From assembly GCA_944990035.1 (NCBI GenBank), contig CALYLX010000117.1:124001-188000 (forward strand): 64,000 bases of DNA, given 5' to 3'. The stretch comes from Clitopilus passeckerianus (Eukaryota; Basidiomycota; Agaricomycetes; Agaricales; Entolomataceae). Made by a program: the position numbers and the translations under genes. This document shows positions 11,547-24,147 of the stretch, in pieces. The notes beneath the pieces were generated by a model. It did no database searches and was not told the origin of the DNA. It worked only from the letters and a program-made list of their open reading frames with translations. Every line of letters begins with the position of its first letter. The first letter of the stretch is position 1.

Positions 11547-11913
11547 GCTGGTCAATGTTCAAAGTGGTAAATTGCATAGCCACACCTGGTTCATGCTTGC
11601 GCTTGTGAACATGAACGCCTTCCATTTCTTCAACGGAACCCTCATGCAAGACTAAATCACCAAGGGAACATTTGCGACTTCGACGACACCTAATCCAGCA
11701 AAGTTGACGCCTACAATAACGCTGGCAGCCATGTCGCACGATGTGGATGAAAGGCGCTCAACAATCCCTTGTCACGCTTTCAGAAGCATTGTGTAATCGA
11801 TAGACGCCTTCGTGGCCCACAACAAACAGCTTTTAAGGCCATGAGGCATTTAGAATCTTATTCATATCTGCCACCACCATCGTGAAAATCTCGTACCCTA
11901 CGCTGCCTTCATA
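11547..11913. other. Divergent intergenic region COX23/BTB
   Basis: The minus strand from 11733 has a short hydrophobic start (MAASVIVGVNFAGLGVVEV). It ends after about 26 codons and could not be spliced into a recognisable protein. No gene is claimed. Confidence 0.35.
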
Positions 11914-12816
11914 ATGCCTGATATCGATGCTATTACTTCGGCGGAACCAGGGGCATCCTCCACAAGCTCTGGCTTTCCTCCTGTAACTCCAAATGCCAAA
12001 GTCTCCGATAATGCTGCAAGCGCCTCAACCGCAAGCTCATCAGCTCCCAAACCTCATAAAAAGAGGGATGAGAAATACTTCCTTGTGCCTGTAATCATAC
12101 AGGTCGGCCTTTCTCATTGCATACTACTTTCAAGTTGTCTGATTGACCAAATTCAAAGGCCGAGAACACTTTGTTCAAGATTCCTCGCCATTACTTGACG
12201 AGGAGCTCCATCTTCTTCCGTGACATGTTCTCACTCGACGAGGGCACTGGACTACTTCCCGAAGATCAGGACGGTTCTAGCGACAAACGGCCTGTCAAGC
12301 TGCCGCCGCAGATCAAGAAGGAGGAGTTTAAGTTTCTCCTGCAGGTTCTGTGCCCCTTGTATGACCTTTTCCTACCTCTCGGCGGCACTTCTCACTGATT
12401 TTCGATTTGCTTTCAGGACCATTCCTCCCTCGTATGATAATATCACCAAAGACGGTTGGATCGCCGTTCTCAAGCTGTCGAATATGTGGGAGATTCATGA
12501 TGCCAGGAAGATGGCGATCGACAAACTCACCAACAATACCACCATCTCTGCCACCGATCGGCTTGCACTGGGGAAGCAGTACCACGTCCCTTCGTGGATC
12601 AAAACCGCATACACCCAACTTGTGCAACAGACTAGTGCTTTGACACCTGAGGATGCCCACAAGATTGGATTTGAATCCTACATCGGCGTGATGAGCCTCC
12701 GGGAGAGGAGAAATACCGTCTCTAGCTTCTCCGTTGCAGATGAGGTTGCTGTCACGTTCAGAGGCGAGTTGGATACCGCTGAACATCACGACAACGCATT
12801 TGCTGCTCCTACTTGA
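11914..12816 (+). CDS. BTB/POZ domain protein
   Basis: Exons 11914-12102, 12159-12358 and 12417-12816 give 262 aa. Residues about 1-50 are Ser/Ala-rich and disordered. The BTB fold follows: FLVPVIIQ…ENTLFKIPRHYLTRSSIFFRDMF, then an acidic loop (EGTGLLPEDQDGSSDKRP), VKLPPQIKKEEFKFLLQVL, and a C-terminal helical part with WIAVLKLSNMWEIHDARKMAIDKL. This is the common Agaricomycete type of stand-alone BTB protein, where the domain begins with a strand-strand pair that replaces the usual VxF-xAHK motif. BTB proteins dimerise or act as adaptors, for example for cullin-3, but no partner domain is present. All splice joins keep frame. The role is unknown. Confidence 0.85.
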
Positions 12817-13237
12817 TTATCTGGCGAACTTTCCTTTGGGTGTGTTCTAGAAACTGTATTTTGTACCTTGATGAATGTGACTTGCTTTCTACCCCTCCTT
12901 CCCTCCTGGTCTTGTCGTCTCCATTGTGAACTGTTTTTCCGCTTGATGTCTCATGTTGCACCAATAAGAGCTAGCAGGTGTGTGCCACTATGTCATCCAT
13001 CTGACTGTATTTTTGACATTTGCATCTGTTCAGCGCTATGATTTTGAATTTTACCTACGATGTTGTTCCCTTCAATGTCCGAGGTGACCTAACTCCTGAG
13101 AACATTCACAGGCCAAGCATTCTTCTCATTGGCCTGAACGAGCGCGAACCAGCGGCATCGAGGAGAATTCACGGCAGCTTCACATAGAGTTCTGCCGTCT
13201 GCCAGGTTCCTAGACCTGGGGCAGCTTTGTTGAGCAG
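12817..13237. other. Intergenic
   Basis: 3' region of the BTB gene followed by promoter sequence of the first CPxC peptide gene. No coding signal seen. Confidence 0.4.
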
Positions 13238-13244
13238 TATTTAA
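13238..13244 (+). promoter_or_regulatory. TATA box of CPxC peptide gene A
   Basis: TATTTAA 80 bases before the ATG at 13318. The same spacing is seen for gene B. Confidence 0.5.
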
Positions 13245-13317
13245 GGCTCAAATGGAGGGAGATGATTCATCTTCAAGTTGCTTTGCATACAGGCCGTGAC
13301 TGTTGAGCTCAACAACG

Positions 13318-13691
13318 ATGAAGGTAGATTTTCCCCTCTTCCAATCTTCAGCGATGCCCACCGGCCTATTAGTACCGGTTCTTCCTTTCAATTGGTTTAA
13401 TCTTCACGCTTGCCAGCTACACGAATGGAGCTCCAGGATCCGGAAGTCCTGTATGTATTGCAGATTGAGGTTGCTCCTGTTACTCATGCAACTCTCATAG
13501 TTTTGTCCGGTCTGCGTATGCTCTCCGTGTACCCCATGTGAATCCGAGTCGGGGCGTGAATTAGTCTTAGAAGCTCGTGACATCGCCCCCGTAAGTTTTC
13601 TCCCCATAAAGAGCCTGATTATGAGATCAAGTGGTTGATTATGATGTAGCTGTGTCCCCCTTGCGTGTGTCCGCCGTGTCCCGTCTGTTGA
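13318..13691 (+). CDS. Tiny secreted Cys/Pro-rich protein A (CPxC repeats)
   Basis: Four exons, all phase 0: 13318-13323 (only Met-Lys), 13373-13450, 13501-13590 and 13650-13691, giving 71 aa. Exon 2 encodes a signal peptide (YRFFLSIGLIFTLASYTNG, likely cut after the Gly/Ala region). Exon 3 has CPVCVCSPCTPC followed by ELVLEARD, and exon 4 has CPPCVCPPCPVC then stop. The gene shares exon count, intron phases, the Met-Lys first exon, TATA spacing and the CPxC-ELVxEAR-CPPC layout with gene B 0.92 kb downstream. The cysteine spacing suggests metal binding or disulfide cross-linking; neither is shown. I do not know a named family. The unspliced alternative from 13303 gives a 65-residue reading without a CPxC block and is less convincing. 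Confidence 0.72.
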
Positions 13692-14159
13692 AGAACATTG
13701 CCTATGAAGTTCCATCCAAGGTTCTCGGAGCTGCAACTCTACGGAACATATGAGATGTAGTCTTTCACTAGCAACTGCAATGATTCCAGTAATTCTTTGA
13801 ACGTTTTTTCGGCCTTCGACCCATGGTGCCACATCCCTCGTCAATCGTCTGCAACTCCATGTCTCTTCCTCAGCATATGAAGCACAAGCAGGCACATTAC
13901 CGATAAGACTGACCAGAACGCTATGTCAACGACGTCAAATACAACTCGTGCCACTACTACCTATCGGTTGACACCTTCAATTTCTTGACAGTTTATTGAT
14001 TGACTGTTCAAAATCAACCAACTTACCCCTGGCCCACTCGTTTGACGCTGTCGCTTGACAGTGCACAGTCTCCTTTTGTTACTTGGAGCTCATGGACGCT
14101 GGCCCCATGGTCATTTTGTGTAGGACTTGCGGTAAAGTCAGACCGGGGTTATTGAGAGG
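13692..14159. other. Intergenic between CPxC genes A and B
   Basis: No gene seen; contains the promoter of gene B at its right end. Confidence 0.4.
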
Positions 14160-14166
14160 TATAAAA
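14160..14166 (+). promoter_or_regulatory. TATA box of CPxC peptide gene B
   Basis: Perfect TATAAAA, 78 bases before the ATG at 14238. A strong core promoter fits a highly or conditionally expressed secreted peptide. Confidence 0.6.
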
Positions 14167-14237
14167 TGAGTTGGGTTGGAGCCCTACTCTTATCCAAATC
14201 ATTCAAGTTTCCTTATCGCCCAGTTTGAATCATAACG

Positions 14238-14604
14238 ATGAAGGTAAATTCTTGCGAGTGTCCTGGAGAACATAGAGCTTAAGGACATCCGGGCACACCA
14301 GCTCTTTTCCTTTGCCGTTAGCATCCTTCTGGCGAACGTCGTCGCTGCCGGTATCATCTCTGACCGTGCGACCGTAAGTGGGCGGCTACTTTCACTGAAT
14401 CTTGGACATAGTACTCACCGTGTACCAGGAGAACTGTCCTGCTTGTCCAGGTTGCCCTTGGCCCAGACGAGCTGAATTGGTCGCTATCGAGGCGAGACAG
14501 GTCAGCACTTCTGCAACTGAGTACCAAACGTCCCCATTAACCGCTATGAGCAGCTGACTTGCCCTAAACCCCCGTGCTGCCCTCCGTGTCCACCATGCCC
14601 TTAA
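14238..14604 (+). CDS. Tiny secreted Cys/Pro-rich protein B (CPxC repeats)
   Basis: Exons 14238-14243, 14302-14373, 14429-14500 and 14554-14604, all phase 0, give 66 aa. Exon 1 is only Met-Lys. Exon 2 is a signal peptide (LFSFAVSILLANVVAAG). Exon 3 has CPACPGCPWPRRAELVAIEAR. Exon 4 has TCPKPPCCPPCPPCP and stop. The RR just before AEL is a possible Kex2-type cleavage site that is absent in A. It is a tandem paralogue of gene A, diverged in sequence but identical in gene structure. The protein should enter the secretory pathway. Function unknown; the number of Cys-Pro pairs is the main clue. Confidence 0.74.
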
Positions 14605-15229
14605 GAACTTCGTTACGGCCCCACACGAGACAACTTAACAGGGTGAATAGGAACGTAGTCAAAGTCGTTGGTAATCTGTACGTTTTGCAGTCGCCTTAGT
14701 ACAATAAAGTTCCATCTCTCGACAAGTCAAGGCAGCTCATGAGGCAGTAGTGCTACAGCAGACATCTAGGCTAAGTCTCGACAACAACTAATCATCACCA
14801 GGACGGACTCCCTAGAGTCACAGACCCCGCTCAAGGGGATCGGCCCAAGAATTGTCCATTACATGGTCCTCGTGATCATGGCAATTAACAAAGGGGAATT
14901 CCACTCTCTCGTTTCAAACACTCCGATCTGGCACCTTTCTCGCAGGTAGAAGGCTGGGAAGCCGTCTCTTCGGGGGAGGGCGCAAAGTCTCCAACAATAG
15001 CACGCGCTTGCCATGGTGTCCGTCCACTGGAAGAACACCGCAGGCATGTTCGAACTCAGATGGTTTCTGCCGCCCAAGGATGAGTACACATTACGAAGAA
15101 TGGAATGAGAAATAAGTTGGCAAAGCCGTGGTGATTTCCGTTCAGCTCGCAGGACGATCACATCGCCTTTTGAAGTGTGATCGCGATTGGAGAGCTATTT
15201 TACGCCGGGAGGCTCGTAAGAGTCAAGAA
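14605..15229. other. Intergenic
   Basis: A 100-codon open frame on the minus strand (14859-15161) has no recognisable motif and no splice partners. Nothing else seen. Confidence 0.35.
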
Positions 15230-15420
15230 TATAAATGTTCAAAGGCAATGCGTAGAACGGTCGGACTACGTCCAGGTTGGACAGACAGAAACCAGCAATA
15301 AATGAAATTCGACATGAAGGTAGCTCGATGAAAAGTGCCAAAGTGCATGCATCGGAGGGGACTCATTACGCCATCAGGAGTACCTTGGCTCTCTTATTGA
15401 GCTGAAGTCAATATTCGGGT
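15230..15420 (+). pseudogene. Possible decayed third CPxC peptide gene
   Basis: A TATAAAT box (15230-15236) lies 84 bases before ATGAAG|GTAGCT at 15314. This repeats the TATA, Met-Lys first exon and immediate donor of genes A and B, at about the same repeat distance (1.08 kb after B). After a candidate acceptor near 15370, the sequence starts TACC as in gene A exon 2. It does not encode a hydrophobic signal, hits a stop after about 15 codons, and no CPxC exon follows before the U2AF gene. Confidence 0.35.
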
Positions 15421-15537
15421 AGCATACACGTCCACAATAACCGAGCACTAAACGACTGCATGAGCCATTCAATTGACACAACATACATGAATTACACTAA
15501 GATAAAGCATATAGAACAGCAGTAATTAGTCAAAAGC

Positions 15538-17721
<2,184 letters not shown>

Positions 17722-17864
17722 GGCTTTGCTTTGAGCGCTTTTCTGAACTTTTTGGTGGTTGAGAGAAGAGCCTGGAAACTTCGAACTCCGAACATTGCCA
17801 AACTTGGGCGCATTGCCGACTGCGCTCGTCATTTCGCACAACCTCGACGACCTTCACCACAATC

Positions 17865-18535
17865 ATGCCTACAGAACTACCTTATGCAGCAGATGCTGAG
17901 GTCTCACTAACATACGACGAGCTGGATGTGAGCCTGGTCACTAGTCTACGATCTCACTCATGGCTGAACCCTTACTTTCGCAGGTCCTCCGACGCCAATA
18001 TGCCAAGGAGGTCGAGTCAGCGCACATTACACTACAGACCAAATTCAACTATGCCTGGGGCCTTGTGAAGAGTCCGGTTAGAGATCACCAGGTGGAGGGT
18101 GTGAGGCTCCTGCAAGGTAAAGTAAAGACAAAGTGATCGCAGCGCATGACGTCTAACATCATTGTGAAGAGATTTACAGAGCCGAGCCTTCAAGACGAAG
18201 AGAATGTCTATACTATCTGGCATTAGGACATTACAAGATGTCGAACTTTGAAGAAGCTAAACGATTCAATGGTGAGTCGACAATTTCACGAACACTGCGG
18301 ATCCGACTAATCTCTTGTTAGGACTACTACTGGAGAAGGAACCTCAGAATCTACAAGCACAATCTCTGGGCCAACTCATCGACAGAGGGATTTCGAAAGG
18401 TGTGTGACATTTGTTCTATTCGAAAACTTACTCATACTCCCTCCAGAGGGATACATCGGAATGGCTCTAGCAGGCGGTGCAGCCGCACTAGGAACCATCG
18501 CCCTGGCTGCTCTAGTACGGCGCGCTCGACGATAA
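17865..18535 (+). CDS. FIS1: Mitochondrial fission 1 protein
   Basis: Five exons give about 154 aa, the usual Fis1 length. The N-terminal arm ([17 protein letters not shown]) is followed by a TPR-like bundle: [54 protein letters not shown] and [12 protein letters not shown]. The C-terminal tail anchor is [19 protein letters not shown] followed by VRRARR. That basic end is typical of outer mitochondrial membrane targeting. Fis1 recruits the dynamin Dnm1 through adaptors for mitochondrial and peroxisomal fission. Exon 1 is 17865-17927. All joins keep frame and the core motif is intact. Confidence 0.94.
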
Positions 18536-18989
18536 TATAGCCACTTCGTCTGACCTTGCCCTCCTAGGGGTACTCCCCACGACCTCTTATGTAGTTCATA
18601 CATATGAACCACCTCACCCAGACTCCCCTCTCCGCATGCTTAATACCATCAAACGCCCACTATCTCTTGTAGGAGACGACCCAGATGCCCCACATGTATT
18701 TCAATATAACCATTATGGCATATACGGCTTTCATTTCCTTCAAGAGAGGAAGATGTGAATGTGTTTATGTGATTCTACAAAAAGTCTAAACATAAGGTAT
18801 TGCTCCTTTCCAAAACTGGTATTCATGAGGGTCCGTCAAAACAATAAAGATACATGGTAAGTTGCATGAAATTCCCGTTAGTATACTCGTTAGGAAGTTG
18901 TTGATCAGTTCGTAATGCAAGTTGTTAGTTGAAATATAATATGATACAGAAGGATATGGGGTAAAGGTCCTAAGTGGGAAGGAACGATG
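18536..18989. other. Convergent 3' intergenic region
   Basis: 3' sequences of FIS1 and the M50B-like gene; no coding signal seen. Confidence 0.4.
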
Positions 18990-20315
18990 CTATGAACAAC
19001 TGCTGTGAGTAGAGGAACATGCCGAGTAATGTTGCTTCATCTCACCTGCTTGTGCATCCATCTGCTCTTTCGTAAGCTACATAAAGACACCCATAAGGTA
19101 CCTGACCAAGACTACACAAAAGGAGACATACCTTGAAAGCAAATGAGCCCAGTATGCAGAAGGCAGCCAGCACCCCTGCTTGGAACAACACCCAGAAGAC
19201 GGCCCACACTAAACACAACGAGAATTATCAGACAGTTAGATCTTAAGTCGTAATGCATGAACGTACCGTGTGGACCTATCCTTGGAAAAAGTAACGCAAA
19301 CTGTGTTGCATCCGAGTCGTTAGTTTTGTGGAAGAATCGATCGTCGGCGACGTCCCCTGGTTTAGGTGAGTTCCCAGCTTCACAAATTCGGCGCGAAAAG
19401 CGTACAGATCGCAAATAGAACACTAAATGGTCGTTGAGTTATGACTATAGAATCATAGGGAAAGAAACGTACTTCATGACACCAACAAAGAGGCAGTACC
19501 ACCGCAATGCTTGCCTGAAAGGACTGAGGTTACCCAACCGCAACGTGCTCAAACGACACAGGACACTAACGCGTGATCAACGAACCAGAACCCTATCAAA
19601 AGCCCTTCATATATGAACGTCAGACATATGGTCCTGCGCAGAGGTATCAACAGTAATTCATATTACACAAATGAGGTCCACTCACAGCTTATCCCTCACA
19701 AGCGCTAACGGCATAATAAGCCCGATTCCTAGCACAAAACTCATAATCTTCGCAACCAAGGTGTCCCATCCCGCGAGTACGAATAGCCCCCCTAGCAAGG
19801 CTGACCCAATGTACCCAGATGCAAGAATGAACAAAGGCCGTCCGCCTTCCACGATGGTTGCGCCACCAATATGTGGGTCGATCGTCAATCTTAGTATTCT
19901 ACCGCCAGATAATATTGCCTGTTAACATGTGAGCCAGAGACGGGAAGAGGTAGTGGCAGGCATTACGGCAAATATGTGGCATAGCTCGTGTAGACCGATA
20001 GCGAAGAGTTTGAGCGGGGTTATGACGTTGCGGACGATGGGAACGTTCCAGAAACCGAAGATGATTACAGCCATTGCCACGATCTGAGAAAATGCCGGGT
20101 CAGGCGTTACTCATGTCGAAGGCTGGTGCCAAGCATCCGAGACGTACAACATAAATTACAACGACCTGGTATACGGTGCATCAGAAGTGGTGAACTGAAT
20201 AAACATTCTGTACACCGCTCACCTGGTCATTTGAAGGTGCTATTGGTCCGCTTGATAATGGGGTTGGGGTTGGGGTTGGTATTGGGGATGCATAGGGCGG
20301 TATAGTAAATGCCAT
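18990..20315 (-). CDS. Peptidase M50B-like multi-pass membrane protein
   Basis: The start ATG at 20315 opens a Thr-Pro-rich N-terminus (IPTPTPTPTPL) that leads to a helix with VAMAVIIFGFWNVP. The zinc-binding motif HELCH follows in KLFAIGLHELCHIFA. Next come TIDPHIGGATIVEGGRP, then LFILASGYIGSALLGG and helices with IMSFVLGIGLIMPLAL. Then come a GFWFVDHA segment, a loop with DDRFFHKTNDSDATQFA, and a last helix with VWAVFWVLFQAGVLAAF. The HExxH and the GG..GG/GY(I/L)GSALxG block match fungal and plant M50B-like proteins, putative site-2-type metalloproteases whose substrates are unknown. The last exon is uncertain: the stop at 18990 assumes no intron after QAG; splicing would extend the tail to about 18912. 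Confidence 0.8.
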
Positions 20316-22136
20316 AATTTCTCCTATTCAGGGCCGCCGAGAGGGTCTTTTCCAGTTCTCCAATGTTCCAGTTTCTTCCCGAGCTGCCGCCTAGGGTTCT
20401 CCTTCGAGTTTCCTCAAAGTTTGCAGGAGTAGATGGTGCAAAGAGCAAAGAGAGATTCAGACCACTCAAAGGGAGCCTGTTTGAGCTGAGGCGTCACAGC
20501 CAGTGCTGTACTTGAAGGTTCAAGCACCCGATAGATGTGAGGACGCCTCGTGTATCCAGCGATAACTTGGAACGCCGGAAGGAAGCCGCGCCAAGGTCGT
20601 TTTAGCTCAACATCACGTGGTCGTAGCGCGTTCATCACGCGCCGTCGGGATGTTACCTCTTCTGGAAGTCTCCCGCCGCTTGACACTTTACTGCCATCTT
20701 CACTGTCTTCAATTGCGGTGCTATCACCGCGTTGCCGTTCTTGGTATCTTCAAAGAATCGAGAAGTTGGTGCCTTCATCACGAGGACTGATGGGAGGCGT
20801 AGCACAAGAAATCGCGTGGATCAAACGTGTCAAGAGGAACCAACGGGGTCATGTATGTTTGTATCGCCTTTGGACTTAGTGACTATTCTTCGGGAGACTT
20901 CGGGCTGTTGCTGCGGCGAGGGGTAATGTGCCTCAATACACTCCACATGAAGGAACAACAACTGCAGTGCTTTTCCGTGGGGAGGTCTAATCATAGAAGA
21001 TATACAAATCCTGGCATCGACGTTCGATCATTTACCACCCGCCGGACATGCCAGCCCCGGCGGAGGGTAGACGGTCATACCTACTCTATAGCTGTAATGC
21101 TCATCACAATAACTCGATACCTCGCTAGTATTTCCAGGAAGTCAACAATAACGCATCATAGGTAGGCATCTTCCACTCGGTGCAGTCAAAATCTTTGAAA
21201 CCTTCTCAGAACTGCCTTCAAACTTGTACCCTGCCTACGGATCCTATAATTCAGCCTTGTGCCACTGTCTTTACAAACCCTGAAATTTTTTTCAGGCAAG
21301 GACCGGCGCTTGCGGGAGAGCGCCCGTCATGAGCTCTCCACATATGCAAGAATATTCACACCGTCATCGATATGAAGGATCAGCGGCCGACACAAACGGT
21401 ATGTTGAGACCTATAGTCTGGCACTGTTCCGATTATTCTAACGTCACCCCCTAGGAATCTTGCGAATTGATTGTGTGAACCTTGATCAACTGGCTGCTAA
21501 GTCGTCGTATCTGGATAACGCATTGCACGGCCAGCATTGCCTTTCAATGCTCCTCGTGAACGTCAGGTACATCCCCAATACATCTCCCATAAGCATCAAA
21601 ACCTCATAGATCAATCCTTACCCTTACACACCATCCTGCCCTGGGTGCTGAGTTTTTCTCGGAACGCTGAGCCCTCGGCAAACGGACGCTATTGGGGAGA
21701 TGGGAATAAGAAAAGATCGTGCTTTTTAACAACCGATGTTCAGCCAGGCCATTCTACTTGCTTTATTTTGCTAATCAAATGAGACCAGAAAGCTCTGCCA
21801 ATGGAACTTGGCACTACGGCTTGGCTGGAGTAAACCACGAGCGACCGACTGTTACGGACGACATAGCCCTCCCGAACCTTTTCATATCCGCATCTTCGGC
21901 GGGACCTTTGGTCGACATGCCTTAAGATAGAACTGCTGGGCACATTTGATTGTGCTTTGTCGAACTTATGACGTTCATACCCACATGGTGGGGAAACAGA
22001 CGCTGTAAAATTTCGCTTTTTTCTGAAACGGCTTGTATGTCTTCAGAAAGTATTAAAGGACGCCACTTTGCACTGAACCCTTCGGTCTTTCATTCGACAA
22101 CTAGTATCTTCACATCGGGACCTCGATTACTTGACC
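20316..22136. other. Long intergenic region
   Basis: About 1.8 kb. Several open stretches under 115 codons on both strands lack motifs, plausible starts or splice partners. No gene supported. Confidence 0.4.
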
Positions 22137-23832
22137 ATGAATAGACAAGGAGCGATGTCCCAGGAAGGGGCAGCAGCGTTCACCGGGCCCATCTCGAAAG
22201 AGGACCCTATCTGGGAGGACTATATCAAAGAAGCCACCTTCTTTGACCTGAACTTGAGCGAGCAGTGGCGCCAGGGCCTCGATAGTATCCTCATTTTTGT
22301 ACGTCGCGTTTCACCAATCGCCCAGGCAGGTTACTCAAACTTCACACAGGTCACCCTCTTCATTGCCATTCTCACGTCGTTCGTGGTAGAAACTCAAAAA
22401 CAGCTGGAAGTCGATCCCGCCAAAGTCAACAACGAGATTCTGCTGGCAATATATACCCACCTCGTCGACGGGATCGCAACCTTGCCTGCAAACTTTACTA
22501 TTCCCGAAGTTTACAAGCCTCCCGCAGCCGAGCTTGAGAGTATCATTCAAGAGAACACCCTCCTGTTCTCAAGCCTCTCACTCTGTGTTGTCACTGCGAC
22601 TACAGCGACTATCGTCAGACTATGGGTGTACAGATACAGGAAATCGACGACCATGCCTGGCCCAGGCTCAGCCTACGACAGAGCATTGAGGAGACAACGA
22701 GCCTTCAGCGGCATTCACGTGTGGAAATTGGACCTCATCATCGATATTCTTCCTCTTACTATGATCCCTCCCATCGGTATGTTCTGGTGGTACATCTAGT
22801 AGGTCTATTCCATCGATCGCGGGATGATACTGGCTAACCTGAATAATTTACAGCACCTACGTGGAGAAGCAGATGCGTCTGGCTGGTTATGTCACGGCTG
22901 GCGTCTTCGCGCTTGGCCTATCATTCTTGGTGATCACCCAGTTGAATGGTGCCTTCATAGAAGGCTGCCCCTTCCAGTCGCCACTTTCCGACATGATTAG
23001 GTGGTTTGTGGACACCATTCTACCTCGCGCAGCCAAGCGCAGGGTAATATGGCTGTGTATTTCGTGTGCCATCATCCTCGCCGGAACCTTGCTGATAACA
23101 ATATACACATGGACCCCGGAATATCTCCTCGGTTTCTACTTTGCTGCCGCCAGCCTTCTTGCGACACAAACGGGCGCACCTAAGCTGACCGACAGATATT
23201 ACGCCCTCTTCAAAGACCCCTTCCTGACATTATTCTCATCCTTCATCATCTTTCCGCTAATCTTTTGCGCCTATGTCAAAGCTTGGTGCAATGGCCGGCA
23301 GGCCAGCCCTTGGATCATGTTCTATCTTCTCGGCGCGTTGGTGATGATCGCACATTTCATCGCGACAAAGCTGCTGGCGAAGCCCACTCCCGATAACACC
23401 CAAGCCGAAGCCATGGCATGGCTCCTTAGGTGTCCCACTGGCCTAAAGAAAGATAGGATCCTGACGAACGCGTGTAAAGCCGGGCAGGAGGATGAGCAGA
23501 AGGCACTTCTACTCTCCACCGCTTTTCCTCTCCTTGAGCCTGTGCTAATGTCTGCCCTTGCGGAGGGGAGCACTGGCAGTGGCAAGGTGGAGGACTGTCT
23601 CCATTGTCTGGTACACCTATCCTCCTTCCAGGAGAAAAAGTTGTCACTACTCCAAAATCAGGCATCAATGGTTCGGCCCGAGTTACCTGATGACCTTCGG
23701 GATGCACTGCAGCGCCTGTGCAGTGACGCATCAGTGGGTTCTTCGATTCAAAGCGCAGCCTCAGATCTCCTTGCCCAGTATGAACGCAAAGATGACGAGA
23801 AGGCGGAAGAAAAGGCAGCAAGCCCGGTTTGA
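22137..23832 (+). CDS. DUF6535-family membrane protein
   Basis: Two exons (22137-22789 and 22854-23832) give 543 aa. The join completes a Cys codon and restores frame. The domain starts at WEDYIKEATFFDLNLSEQWRQGLDSILIF and runs into the first helix, VTLFIAILTSFVVETQKQL. A second helix is LFSSLSLCVVTATTATIVRLW, and the ILPLTMIPPIGMF…LAGYVTAGVFALGL pair and the conserved CPFQSPLSD follow. This is the layout of DUF6535 proteins, which are expanded in Agaricomycetes and of unknown function. The second half adds further hydrophobic segments (WLCISCAIILAGTLLITIY, FLTLFSSFIIFPLIF) and a soluble C-terminal helical region ending AEEKAASPV. A TTG six bases upstream is not used; ATG 22137 is the first Met. 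Confidence 0.82.
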
Positions 23833-24147
23833 CCCCGAGAGTACATCATCCGCTCTAATTTCCATTCATAATCAAAATACGCAGTCCCCTCTAACATGTC
23901 TTAGCTATTTAATCCTTACCATATCTTATTCATCGTCAGCGCAGGTAGCTAATGAGAATCAACGTTCAACCTTTACCATCAAAGAAACAACATAAGGTGT
24001 GTATATTGACATGATACTTAATAGCTAACGTCAAGTTGCCAAAGTGCATGTGTTCGCAATACAAAAGCATAGAGAGTAGCATAATATAAACTGTCCAGGA
24101 ATTTTGACGAGACTATGAACCGCAAATGTATAAATAGATCCAGATAT
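23833..24147. other. Convergent 3' intergenic region
   Basis: Between the DUF6535 gene and the RhoGAP gene; no coding signal. Confidence 0.4.

Noticed and set aside
11494..11739. Minus-strand small protein starting MAASVIVGVNF upstream of COX23
   Set aside because: Stops after about 26 codons in that frame and no splice path gives a recognisable protein.
13404..13895. 163-codon open frame on the minus strand
   Set aside because: Antisense to the CPxC gene A exons, without motif; the plus-strand spliced reading with signal peptide and paralogue is far better.
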